Positions 44,144 through 51,925 of a stretch of 64,000 nucleotides of DNA are shown here, in pieces. The notes beneath the pieces are model-generated. The model was given only the letters and a program-made list of their open reading frames with translations, searched no databases and was not told where the DNA came from. Position numbers and translations under genes: made by a program. Within the stretch, counting starts at the first letter, position 1. Every line of letters starts with the position of its first letter. Source of the DNA: an uncultured Opitutaceae bacterium (GTDB taxonomy: Bacteria > Verrucomicrobiota > Verrucomicrobiia > Opitutales > Opitutaceae); contig CALFXL010000038.1 in assembly GCA_937958045.1 (NCBI GenBank), positions 32,909 through 96,908 on the forward strand, written 5' to 3'.

Positions 44144-45191
44144 GAGAGATCGTGTGGAGTGCGTGTTGAAAAAGATCTTCGCGGAACAATTGCGCAGGGA
44201 GGCTCGGTGAAACGCGCGTGGCGGAAAGCAGGCCGGCTTCGACGAGGCTTTGCTGAAGCATGCGGGCGCGTGCGATGGTGGGCGCATTTGCGCCGTCGCG
44301 GTGAAACACGAGGAAGCCTGGATGCGTGTCGTGTTGATCGTGACCGCGATCGAACTCACCGCGCAGGCCCGGCAGGATCACGCGCGCGGATTGGTTGATG
44401 TAGGCGGAGCCGGAAAGAAGATTGGCGAGCGCTTCATGATTAGCGGGATCGTCGCACCAGGCGCAGGCTTCGGTGAGCGCGGAGATGAGCGCGGCGTGTT
44501 CGCGCGATTGCGCCGTCGCGAAACGTTCGGTGACCACGAGGACTTTTTCCACGAGGGCGGGTTGGAGCTGCGCGCTTACGGCGGGGCACCAGCCGGCGTG
44601 TTCGCGCACCGCGAGGGAGTTCCACGGTTCGCCGGCGCAGTAACCATCGATCGTGCCCGCGGCGAGATTGCGGAACATCTGCGCCGGCGGCACGACGACG
44701 ATGCGCACATCGCGATCGGGATCGAGACCGCCGGAGCGCAGCCACGCGCGCAGCATCAGATGATGCGAGGAAAACATGAACACCACGCCGAAGGTGAGCT
44801 TGCGTTCGCCGACGCGACGCCGCGCTTCTACGCGGAGATCGGCGGCGGTGCGCACGCCGGCTTCCCACAAGCGCTCCGACAGCGTGATGGCATTGCCATG
44901 AAGATTGAGAACCAGCGCCGTGAGAACCGGCGCCGCCACGGAATCGATGCCGAGGCGCATGCTCCACAACATGGGCGCGGGCGCTTGGGCGGCATCGAGT
45001 TCGCCGTAGATGATTTTTTCGCGGATGGTCGCCCAACCCACTTCACGATGCAGTTCGACCTCGATGCCGTGACGCGCGAAGAGACCGCGCGACTCGGCGA
45101 CGGCGAAAGGCGCGGCATCGGTGAGCGCGAGAAAACCCACGCGCAGCGGGCGGCGGAGCGGTGTATCTGGTTTTGTGGATACGTCGGGCAT
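44115..45191 (-). CDS. Cytoplasmic NrtA-like nitrate-sensing protein (NasS-like)
   Basis: A 358-residue NrtA-family protein without any signal peptide (ATG 45191, MPDVSTKPDTPLRRPLRVGF). The fold and site are kept: LALTDAAPFAVAESRGLF, VVPPAQMFRNLAAGTIDGYCAGEPWNSLAV. Cytoplasmic proteins of this kind are NasS, which senses nitrate and restrains NasT, and the fused C-terminal domain of cyanobacterial NrtC. No ANTAR-domain NasT is visible nearby; instead a LysR gene is divergent. It is first in the operon and overlaps nrtA by 29 nt. Confidence 0.8.
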   Translation of the reverse strand: MPDVSTKPDTPLRRPLRVGFLALTDAAPFAVAESRGLFARHGIEVELHREVGWATIREKIIYGELDAAQAPAPMLWSMRLGIDSVAAPVLTALVLNLHGNAITLSERLWEAGVRTAADLRVEARRRVGERKLTFGVVFMFSSHHLMLRAWLRSGGLDPDRDVRIVVVPPAQMFRNLAAGTIDGYCAGEPWNSLAVREHAGWCPAVSAQLQPALVEKVLVVTERFATAQSREHAALISALTEACAWCDDPANHEALANLLSGSAYINQSARVILPGLRGEFDRGHDQHDTHPGFLVFHRDGANAPTIARARMLQQSLVEAGLLSATRVSPSLPAQLFREDLFQHALHTISHETVTTLLA

Positions 45192-45260
45192 GACTGCCCG
45201 GATGTTCAGCGCGCGTCGTGCCACGCCCGCGTGGTGGCCCGATTACTGCTCCTCAAACAT

Positions 45261-45277
45261 TTCATCACGATAATGAA
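45261..45277. promoter_or_regulatory. Inverted repeat between the LysR gene and the nitrate operon
   Basis: Perfect dyad TTCAT-N7-ATGAA, 13 nt before the LysR start codon and 70 nt from the first nitrate gene, in the 98-nt divergent gap. Its position suits a LysR-type autoregulatory and activator site. A second dyad with the same half-sites precedes nirA. Confidence 0.5.
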
Positions 45278-45289
45278 CAGCGCTCATCC

Positions 45290-46198
45290 ATGAGGACCGT
45301 TCTCGACAGCCGGCAACTACTCGCATTTTCCACCGTCGCCCGCCGCGGCAGCTTCACACTTGCGGCGAAAGACCTTTACCTGACGCAGTCCGCCGTCAGC
45401 CACGCCATGAAAGCGTTGGAAGAAGAACTCGGATGCCGACTTCTCGATCGCGTGGGCAAGCGCGTGTTGATCACGCAAGCAGGCGAGCAATTGCTGCGAC
45501 ACGCGGATGCGATTTTGCGCGAGATGGAACTCGCGCGCGGCGGACTCGATACGCTCGCGAATTGGGGGCACGGTCGCTTGCGGCTCGGTGCGAGCACGAC
45601 GGCGTGTCAGTACATCGTGCCGACGGTGTTGCGCGAGTTTAAGCAGAGCTTTCCGAAGTGCGTGATCAAAATCGCTCCTGGCGATCACGGCGAGCAGCTC
45701 GAACTTTTGCGCAGCAATCAAATCGATCTCGCGATCATGCTCGAGCCGGTGGGGCAGGGAGAGTTCACGTTCGTGCCGTTGTTTGAAGACGAACTGAAAT
45801 TTCTCGTCGCGCCGTTGCATCCTTGGGCGCGCGCGGGCCGCGTGGATCGCGATGCGATCGCGACGGAGACGCTGATCTTGTACAACAAGAACAGCTACAC
45901 GTTTCGTTTGGTCAGCGAATATTTCCGCGAAGAGAAACTCGCGCTCACGAACTTCATCGAACTCGGGAGCATGGAAGCGATCAAGGAGCTGGTGAAAATC
46001 GGGCTGGGGGTCGGCGTGATCTCGCCGTGGATCGCGCGCGCGGAGTTGCAAGCGGGCGCGCTCGTGCCGTTTCCAATGGGACGGCGAAAGCTCAAACGGC
46101 GTTGGGGCGTCGTGTATCTGCGCGGGAGGAGGCTGCCGCTGGGCGAAGAAACGTTTGTCGGCCTGTGCCGCACCGTGACGGAAGGCTTCGGCGAGTGA
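45290..46198 (+). CDS. LysR-family regulator, probable activator of the nitrate cluster
   Basis: A 302-residue LysR-type protein. The winged helix occupies residues 5-65 (LLAFSTVARRGSFTLAAKDL, LTQSAVSHAMKALEEELGCR), followed by the linker and a periplasmic-binding-like effector domain (LRLGASTTACQYIVPTVLRE; LGVGVISPWIAR). CysB/NtcB-like regulators in the same place control nitrate genes in other bacteria. Start at ATG 45290. The gene is followed by a strong bidirectional terminator. Confidence 0.9.
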   Translation: MRTVLDSRQLLAFSTVARRGSFTLAAKDLYLTQSAVSHAMKALEEELGCRLLDRVGKRVLITQAGEQLLRHADAILREMELARGGLDTLANWGHGRLRLGASTTACQYIVPTVLREFKQSFPKCVIKIAPGDHGEQLELLRSNQIDLAIMLEPVGQGEFTFVPLFEDELKFLVAPLHPWARAGRVDRDAIATETLILYNKNSYTFRLVSEYFREEKLALTNFIELGSMEAIKELVKIGLGVGVISPWIARAELQAGALVPFPMGRRKLKRRWGVVYLRGRRLPLGEETFVGLCRTVTEGFGE

Positions 46199-46229
46199 TG
46201 CGCGAAAAATGATCGCGTGCTGCGGGCGC

Positions 46230-46260
46230 AAAAAAAACGCCGTCGAGCGACGGCGTTTTT
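46230..46260. terminator. Bidirectional intrinsic terminator
   Basis: Stem AACGCCGTCG/CGACGGCGTT flanked by an A-run on the left and a T-run on the right. It can stop the LysR transcript and the tRNA transcript arriving from the other side. Confidence 0.85.
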
Positions 46261-46267
46261 CGAAAAC

Positions 46268-46344
46268 TGGCGCAGCCGTAGGGAGTCGAACCCCAAACCT
46301 TCTGATCCGTAGTCAGATGCTCTATCCAATTGAGCTACGGCTGC
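46268..46344 (-). tRNA. tRNA-Arg (anticodon ACG)
   Basis: On the minus strand a 7-bp acceptor stem GCAGCCG/CGGCTGC encloses a D arm GCTC-AATTGGATA-GAGC, an anticodon arm TCTGA-CTACGGA-TCAGA with ACG in the loop, and a T arm with TTCGACT. A discriminator G and an encoded CCA follow. ACG (modified to ICG) reads the CGN arginine codons. Confidence 0.95.
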
Positions 46345-46489
46345 GTTGAAAGGAGGCGAGAAAAAGCAATGATTCGCGAGGAAGTGCAAGCGAGAATTTT
46401 CACGTTTTTGCGAGAAGCGCGGAAATGGTTTGGGCGACGCGAGGTTCCTGTTGTCAGCGCGGGGTGTCGGTGCACGATGCGCGGGCATC

Positions 46490-47629
46490 TTGGGACTCCT
46501 TGATCGCCATATTTTCAAGAACGTGCTCGTGACCTGCCTCGGAGCGGTGGGTTTCTTCACGTTCATCATGATGGCCGCGAACGCGCTGAAGGATTTGGTG
46601 GGCCATTTCCTCGCCGGGCGATTGTCGCTGGGAATGATGCTCGAGTTGTTGGCGCTGTTGTTGCCCTACGTGGTGATGTACGCGCTGCCGCTGGGGATTT
46701 TATGCGGCGTGCTGCTTGTGCTCGGGCGTATGTCGGCGGAAAACGAAGTCACGGCGATGCGCGCCGCGGGGCTGAGCCTCACGCGAATCGCGCGACCCGT
46801 TTATGTGCTCGGCGTGGCGGGCATGATCTTCGCGCTGTACGTGAATCTGCAGATGATGCCGCAGGCGCGCGTGCGCTACAAACAGGAGCTGGTCGATGCG
46901 TTGCGAACCGATCCGCGCATGGTGCTCGTGCCGAAAACATTTATCCGCGATTTCCGCGGTTTGGTGGTGTACGTGGGCGAACGCGTGGGCGAGGAGTTGC
47001 GCGATGTGTGGGTGTGGAAACTCGATCACGATTCGCGCGTGGTGTATTTTTTGAAAGCGCAGCGCGGACAACTCTCGTACGACGATGCGGAGAACAGTCT
47101 GATTTTCACGCCGACCGATGCGGTGATCGAAACGCGCGATCCGGATCAGCCGGAAAATTTTCGCGAGATGCCCACGACGGCGCCCTACGAAAGCACGAGC
47201 GTGAGATTTCCCATCGGGCAGTTGTTTGGCCAGCAGTCGATCAGCCGAAAACCCGACTGGCTCACCTTGCCCGCGTTGTTGGGAGAAATTCGTCGTTTGA
47301 GCGAACCCGTGCCCGCCGACGCGGAGCCGGCGCGCGTGGCGGCGCTCACGAAGCATCGCATCGTCTTGCAGGATAAACTCGCGAAGGCGGTGGCGGTGCT
47401 GGCGTTTGTGTTGGTCGCGGTGCCGCTCGGCATCAAGGTCTCGCGACGCGAAACCTCGGCCAATCTGGTCGTGGCCGTGATCTTGGCGCTCAGTTATTAT
47501 TTCCTCAGCGAATCGGCGAAGTGGCTCGAAGCATATCCCGCGATCAGACCGGACCTGCTGTTGTGGTTGCCGAATCTGGTATTCATCGCACTGGGCATCC
47601 GTTGGATGCGGCGTGTGCAAGGCGCATGA
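46490..47629 (+). CDS. LptF/LptG-family permease of the LPS export system
   Basis: A membrane protein of about 380 residues with the YjgP/YjgQ fold: N-terminal helices starting LLDRHIFKNVLVT, a large periplasmic beta-jellyroll (about 125-250) and three C-terminal helices (KLAKAVAVLAFVLVAVPLGI; VVAVILALSYYFLSESAKWL; LLLWLPNLVFIALGI). It would join LptG and the LptB ATPase, encoded elsewhere. There is no ATG near the conserved start; TTG 46490 fits best, with TTG 46451 or 46430 as alternatives. Confidence 0.87.
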   Translation: MGLLDRHIFKNVLVTCLGAVGFFTFIMMAANALKDLVGHFLAGRLSLGMMLELLALLLPYVVMYALPLGILCGVLLVLGRMSAENEVTAMRAAGLSLTRIARPVYVLGVAGMIFALYVNLQMMPQARVRYKQELVDALRTDPRMVLVPKTFIRDFRGLVVYVGERVGEELRDVWVWKLDHDSRVVYFLKAQRGQLSYDDAENSLIFTPTDAVIETRDPDQPENFREMPTTAPYESTSVRFPIGQLFGQQSISRKPDWLTLPALLGEIRRLSEPVPADAEPARVAALTKHRIVLQDKLAKAVAVLAFVLVAVPLGIKVSRRETSANLVVAVILALSYYFLSESAKWLEAYPAIRPDLLLWLPNLVFIALGIRWMRRVQGA

Positions 47630-47656
47630 AAAAGCCCGCCTCGGCAAAGGCGGGCT
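47629..47656 (-). terminator. Intrinsic terminator after hpf
   Basis: Stem AGCCCGCCT/AGGCGGGCT (47633-47656) followed by TTTTT on the minus strand. It directly abuts the stop of the convergent LptF-like gene. Confidence 0.85.
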
Positions 47657-47692
47657 GAAAGCGCTGGGTCAGGCAGCGGCGCGGAAGAGGGA

Positions 47693-48061
47693 TCAGGTTT
47701 GAACGAGATGTTTTTCCGCGCGGGTGGTGGAGCTGTATCGACGCGCCTTATACAGCTTGGCGCGGCGATGGAGCATGCGATCGAGTTTGTCGATGAGGAG
47801 CGACACGGCCTTGTGGCACTCGTCGGACGCCACCACGGCGTTGAGCGTGGGCCCGGTGATGGTGATATGACCTTTCGCGGAAAAACGTTTTGCAACCGAC
47901 TGTTTCGGATCGCACTCGAGTTCTACGCGTATGCGCGATATCCGCTCCTCATGTCGGAACAATCGCTGGGTTTTTTCTTGGACAAAGGTTTTCAGGGAAG
48001 GGGTGAGGTCGAGGTGGATGCCGGAGACGATCAGTTCGTTCTGAGGAGTATGTCTGTTCAT
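47693..48061 (-). CDS. hpf: Ribosome hibernation promoting factor, short form
   Basis: A 122-residue HPF/RaiA-family protein from ATG 48061: LIVSGIHLDLTPSLKTFVQE, RISRIRVELECDP, then HITITGPTLNAVVASDECH and AVSLLIDKLDRMLHRRAKLY. It has only the ribosome-binding beta-alpha domain and lacks the dimerisation tail of long HPF, so it would inactivate 70S ribosomes or need a partner for 100S formation. The ATG is preceded by a 444-nt gap that must hold its promoter. Confidence 0.9.
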   Translation of the reverse strand: MNRHTPQNELIVSGIHLDLTPSLKTFVQEKTQRLFRHEERISRIRVELECDPKQSVAKRFSAKGHITITGPTLNAVVASDECHKAVSLLIDKLDRMLHRRAKLYKARRYSSTTRAEKHLVQT

Positions 48062-48505
48062 GGGACCTTCGTTGGTTGTTGTATTGACTAACGGGAAAAT
48101 GAGCCGCCTCCCTGAGCGGATGTTTTCCTTCGACGATGCGCCGATGATGCTAGCCGCGATATTCGCGGTCGGGGCGTTTTCCATGCACGGGAAACGGTTC
48201 ATGGCGCGTGAAGAAAAACTGGTGCGAAACCCGTCTGCTTGCAACCCCGTTGGCGGTGTTTCGCTCATATCTTTCGTTGAGCTTATCCCGGGCCAGAATT
48301 GCCGCGAAAGGCGCGCCGGTTGGATGAAATTTTTTTCACCGACGATGAGAGCGGAGCTGGAGGGCGCAGCGAGGCTCATGACACCTACAAACTTCGGCGC
48401 GAAACAGGCACGGCTTGAAGAGGATTCGCGCGATGGGCGAAGTTTCTCGGGGTTCTGGGCAGGCTCCCGGTGCATAGGCTGGGGAGTTGACCGGAGGAGT
48501 GCGCG
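48062..48505. other. 444-nt divergent intergenic region, no gene seen
   Basis: The stretch between hpf and the RluA-family gene has open frames on both strands but none with recognisable protein character. No tRNA, 6S, SRP or RNase P consensus was found by eye. It ends with a strong ribosome-binding site GGAGG at 48493-48497 for the plus-strand gene. A long untranslated leader or small RNA remains possible. Confidence 0.5.
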
Positions 48506-49324
48506 GTGAGTTCCGATTACGAAAAGCCCATCGGTCCGTGGCGTCGCCGGGAAGCGCCTCAGACCGTGCACAAAATCACGGCGGAAGAGCTCGCGCGTTG
48601 GGTGCTCTCGGCTGACGACGAAATCATCGCGATCAACAAGTCGGGCGAGCTGCCGTGTCATCCGTCGAAAGACGGCCCCTGGTCATCGCTCGCGGGCGCG
48701 GTGCGGGAGTATTTTGGCGCGGAGGCGGCGCATCTGGTTTTTCGACTCGATCGCGAGACGAGCGGTGTGGTGATTTTTGCGCGCAACGCCGCGATGGCGC
48801 GTCGACTGCAGATGGCCGCGCAGAATCGTCGCTACGAAAAAACCTACCTCGCGTTGATGACCGGCGAGTTGAACGAGGCGGTCACGGTGGATCAGCCGCT
48901 CGGCGACGATTACGATAGCCCGGTGGCGATCAAGAGTCGCGTTGTATCCACGGGAAAACTACAGCAGGCGGTCACGCATTTTTGTCCGCTTGCGGTTGCC
49001 CGGGGCTTCACGGTGGTGCGTGTGACCACGGAAACGGGACGGAAACATCAAATCCGCGCGCACGCGCAATGGCTCGGGCATTCGTTGGTGGGCGACAAAA
49101 TCTACGGACCCGACGCGCGGTTGTATTTGGAGTTTGTCGAGCACGGGTGGACGCCGGCCTTGCAGGAAAGACTGCTGATGCGCCGGCAGGCGCTGCATTG
49201 CGCGGAGATCGATTTGCGACGCGCTGGCGTCGATCGGATCTATCGTGCGCCGATGCCGCCCGACATGATGGCCTTTTGCGGCGAATACATGGGACTCTCG
49301 CCGGAGGCTTGCGCGAGGTTTTGA
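48506..49324 (+). CDS. RluA-family pseudouridine synthase
   Basis: A 272-residue enzyme with the RluA motif: FRLDRETSGVVIFARN, containing the catalytic Asp, then RYEKTYLALMTGEL, TETGRKHQIRAHAQWLGHSL and VGDKIYGP. It lacks an S4 RNA-binding domain. The target uridine (23S rRNA or tRNA) cannot be told. GTG 48506 is supported by a GGAGG ribosome-binding site 9 nt upstream. A terminator-like hairpin follows just before gltX. Confidence 0.9.
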   Translation: MSSDYEKPIGPWRRREAPQTVHKITAEELARWVLSADDEIIAINKSGELPCHPSKDGPWSSLAGAVREYFGAEAAHLVFRLDRETSGVVIFARNAAMARRLQMAAQNRRYEKTYLALMTGELNEAVTVDQPLGDDYDSPVAIKSRVVSTGKLQQAVTHFCPLAVARGFTVVRVTTETGRKHQIRAHAQWLGHSLVGDKIYGPDARLYLEFVEHGWTPALQERLLMRRQALHCAEIDLRRAGVDRIYRAPMPPDMMAFCGEYMGLSPEACARF

Positions 49325-49355
49325 CAGGGAGCGGGGGATGTTGCTTGCTGGCGGG

Positions 49356-49386
49356 CTCGCGCGACGAGACCGCCGCGCGAGTTTTT
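49356..49386 (+). terminator. Terminator-like hairpin abutting the gltX start
   Basis: Stem CTCGCGCG/CGCGCGAG with a 10-nt loop and a TTTTT tail ending 4 nt before the gltX ATG. It may end the pseudouridine synthase transcript, or act on gltX expression since it covers the usual ribosome-binding region. Confidence 0.7.
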
Positions 49387-49390
49387 CACC

Positions 49391-50779
49391 ATGTCTCACG
49401 TTCGCGTTCGTTTCGCTCCCAGCCCGACCGGCTTCTTCCATATCGGCAGCGCCCGCACTGCGCTCTTCAACTGGCTGTACGCGCGCCACACCGGCGGCAC
49501 GTTTGTGCTCCGCATCGAAGACACGGATAAGGAGCGTAACAGCGAAGAGTTTCTCAACGTGATCTACGACAGCCTTCGCTGGCTCGGGATGGATTGGGAC
49601 GAAGGTCCGCACAAAGGAGGCGATTACGGACCTTATCGTCAGAGCGAACGCTCCGCGATCTACGAAGAGTATAAACAAAAACTCCTCGCTTCCGGCCGTG
49701 CTTACGAGAAGGACGGCGCCATTTGGTTTAAACTGCTCGGTGAACGCTACGAGGTGTACGACGAACGTCGCAGCAAGACCGTCGAAAAGGTAAGGAATAC
49801 GCCGGCGGTGATCGATGATCTTATCCGCGGCCGCGTGGAGCGGCTGGAGGACGAGGACTTCGTGATTTTCCGCTCCGATGGAAATCCGGTTTTCCATTTC
49901 GTGAACGTCGTCGATGACATCGCCATGAAGATCACGCACGTGATCCGCGGCGAAGATCATCTCTCCAACACGAGTAAACACGTGGAGCTCTTTCGCGCAT
50001 TTGGCGTGGAACCGCCGAAGTTCGCGCACATCCCGCTCATCTTGAAACAGAATGGGCCGGGCAAAATGTCGAAGCGCGACCAAGGCGCGTTGATCGAGGA
50101 GTATCAGCGCCGTGGATACTTGCCGGAGGCATTGGTGAACTTCCTGTCGCTGCTCGGCTGGAATCCCGGCGACGATCGCGAAAAGATGCCGATCGAGGAG
50201 ATCATTCGCCTGTTCGACCTGCCTGGCGTGAACCAGAGCAATGCGCGTTTCGACGACAAGAAACTCGCGCACATGAACATGTCTTATCTGCTGGCGCTGC
50301 CGCCGGATGAGTTCGTGCAGAAAGCGCGGGAGTATTTCGCGAAGCACGGTGTATTTGCCGCCGGAGCGCATCCTGCCGAATCGTATTTCCGCGACGTGAT
50401 GCTGATCAGTCAGCCGAAGATCAAAGGCATTGAGGAACTGCCGGCGTACACGAAGTATTTCTTCGTCGAAGACGACAAACTCGTCATCGACGAAAAGGTC
50501 CGCGCCAAAGTCCTCGGCAAGGGCGATCCGAAGGCTCGCCTTGGCGAACTGATTGCCGTGCTCGGGCAAGCCGACTTCACGAACGAGAGCGCGCTGGAAG
50601 AAGCCATCAAGGGCGAAGCTCAGCGCAATAATCTGGGCTTCGGTGATTATCAGGCGGTCGCGCGCCTCGCGGTCTCAGGCACCAATGTCGGTCCGGGGCT
50701 CACGTCGATTTTCCGCGTGCTCGGTCGCGAACGGACGCTGCGCCGCTTGGAATTGTTGCGCGCATCGATCGGCGCCTGA
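49391..50779 (+). CDS. gltX: Glutamyl-tRNA synthetase
   Basis: A 462-residue class I synthetase. The HIGH-type signature is PSPTGFFHIGSARTALFNWL, followed by LRIEDTDKERNSEEF, the catalytic-domain HVIRGEDHLSNTSKH and the KMSKS loop KMSKRDQGALIEEY. The C-terminal anticodon-binding helices complete it. It charges tRNA-Glu with glutamate. A terminator for the plus strand lies at 50838-50866. No Shine-Dalgarno sequence is visible upstream of the ATG because of the hairpin there. Confidence 0.97.
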   Translation: MSHVRVRFAPSPTGFFHIGSARTALFNWLYARHTGGTFVLRIEDTDKERNSEEFLNVIYDSLRWLGMDWDEGPHKGGDYGPYRQSERSAIYEEYKQKLLASGRAYEKDGAIWFKLLGERYEVYDERRSKTVEKVRNTPAVIDDLIRGRVERLEDEDFVIFRSDGNPVFHFVNVVDDIAMKITHVIRGEDHLSNTSKHVELFRAFGVEPPKFAHIPLILKQNGPGKMSKRDQGALIEEYQRRGYLPEALVNFLSLLGWNPGDDREKMPIEEIIRLFDLPGVNQSNARFDDKKLAHMNMSYLLALPPDEFVQKAREYFAKHGVFAAGAHPAESYFRDVMLISQPKIKGIEELPAYTKYFFVEDDKLVIDEKVRAKVLGKGDPKARLGELIAVLGQADFTNESALEEAIKGEAQRNNLGFGDYQAVARLAVSGTNVGPGLTSIFRVLGRERTLRRLELLRASIGA

Positions 50780-50782
50780 TCG

Positions 50783-50819
50783 GCAAAATAAAACACCGAC
50801 GCAGAGATCGCGTCGGTGT
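50783..50819 (-). terminator. Intrinsic terminator of hldD
   Basis: Stem ACACCGACGC/GCGTCGGTGT with a 7-nt loop, followed on the minus strand by TTTTATTTT. Confidence 0.8.
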
Positions 50820-50837
50820 ATTCAAACTTTGGATGCG

Positions 50838-50866
50838 AAGCTCGGCGTTAGTCGCCGAGCTTTTTT
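50838..50866 (+). terminator. Intrinsic terminator of gltX
   Basis: Stem AAGCTCGGCG/CGCCGAGCTT-like with a short loop and TTTTTT on the plus strand. It overlaps the last codons of the convergent hldD. Confidence 0.7.
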
Positions 50867-51846
50867 CCTGTCATGAGGTAGTTTTGCACGTAGTCGCGAA
50901 CGGCTTCGGCGAGAGGCGTCATGGGACGGTCGTAGCCGGTGGAGCGAATGCGTGAGATATCGGCTTTCGTGTAATACTGATACTTTCCACGCAGGACTTC
51001 AGGCATGTCGATGAAGTCGATCGCGGGCTGGCGGCCGAGCGCGGCGAAGATGGCGTGGGCGAGGGTCAGCCAAGTGTTGGCTTCGCCCGAACCGAGATTG
51101 AAGAGACCGCCGGCGTTGGGGGCGCGATCGGCGAAATGAATGGTCATTTCGACGGCGTCTTTCACGTAGAGGAAATCGCGCATCTGCTCGCCGTCTTTGT
51201 ATTCGGGCTTGTGGCTTTTGAAGAGCTGCAGACGGCCGGTGCCGAGGATCTGGTGATAGGCTTTGTTCACCAAGCTGCGCATGTCGCCTTTATGATCTTC
51301 GTTTGGACCGAAGACGTTGAAATACTTCACGCCGACGATGCGGTCGAGGAAGCCGTGGCGCTGCGCATACAGATCGAAAAGATGCTTCGAGTATCCGTAC
51401 ATATTGAGCGGACGGAGCGCGTGAAGATCGGGCGAGGTGTCGTCCATGCCTTGCGCGCCATCGCCGTACGTGGCGGCCGAGGAAGCGTAGATAAAGCGGC
51501 CGTTTTGCGCGAGCGTCCACGCGGCGAGTTCCTTGGTGAGTTCGTAATTGTTGTCGGCGAGGTAGGACGCGTTTTTTTCGGTCGTGGCCGAACAAGCGCC
51601 GAGGTGGAAAACGGCGGAGAATTTTCCGAAAGCGTCGGCGTTCGATTGCAGGCGGCTGCGGAAGGGGCCGGCTTCCACATAGTCGGTGAAGCGAAGCGGA
51701 ACGAGGTTTTTCCATTTTTCATCCTGCCCCAGGATGTCGGTCACAAGGATGTCGGTGACGCCGCGCTGATTTAAGGCGTGGATAAGGGCGCTGCCGATAA
51801 AGCCGGCGCCGCCAGTGACGAGGATGCGACCATTCAAGTGACTCAT
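50848..51846 (-). CDS. hldD: ADP-L-glycero-D-manno-heptose 6-epimerase
   Basis: A 332-residue short-chain dehydrogenase/epimerase: ILVTGGAGFIGSALIHALNQ (NADP site), a short segment with HLGACSATTEKN (HldD-specific), YASSAATYGDG, and the catalytic YxxxK in YGYSKHLFD. KYFNVFGPNEDHKGDMRSLV is typical of HldD. It makes the L,D-heptose precursor for LPS inner core. Strand and spacing show a monocistronic gene with its own terminator. Confidence 0.95.
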   Translation of the reverse strand: MSHLNGRILVTGGAGFIGSALIHALNQRGVTDILVTDILGQDEKWKNLVPLRFTDYVEAGPFRSRLQSNADAFGKFSAVFHLGACSATTEKNASYLADNNYELTKELAAWTLAQNGRFIYASSAATYGDGAQGMDDTSPDLHALRPLNMYGYSKHLFDLYAQRHGFLDRIVGVKYFNVFGPNEDHKGDMRSLVNKAYHQILGTGRLQLFKSHKPEYKDGEQMRDFLYVKDAVEMTIHFADRAPNAGGLFNLGSGEANTWLTLAHAIFAALGRQPAIDFIDMPEVLRGKYQYYTKADISRIRSTGYDRPMTPLAEAVRDYVQNYLMTGKKLGD

Positions 51847-51925
51847 GAGGCGACGAAACTAAGGATCGGCCGCCCGTAAAGACACGGAAAATTTTTAGGC
51901 GTGAAGCCGCGTCGAGCGCCGACGA

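Noticed and set aside
48060..48509. 149-codon plus-strand open frame in the hpf/RluA gap
   Set aside because: No conserved features, and it runs through the ribosome-binding site of the next gene; treated as non-coding.
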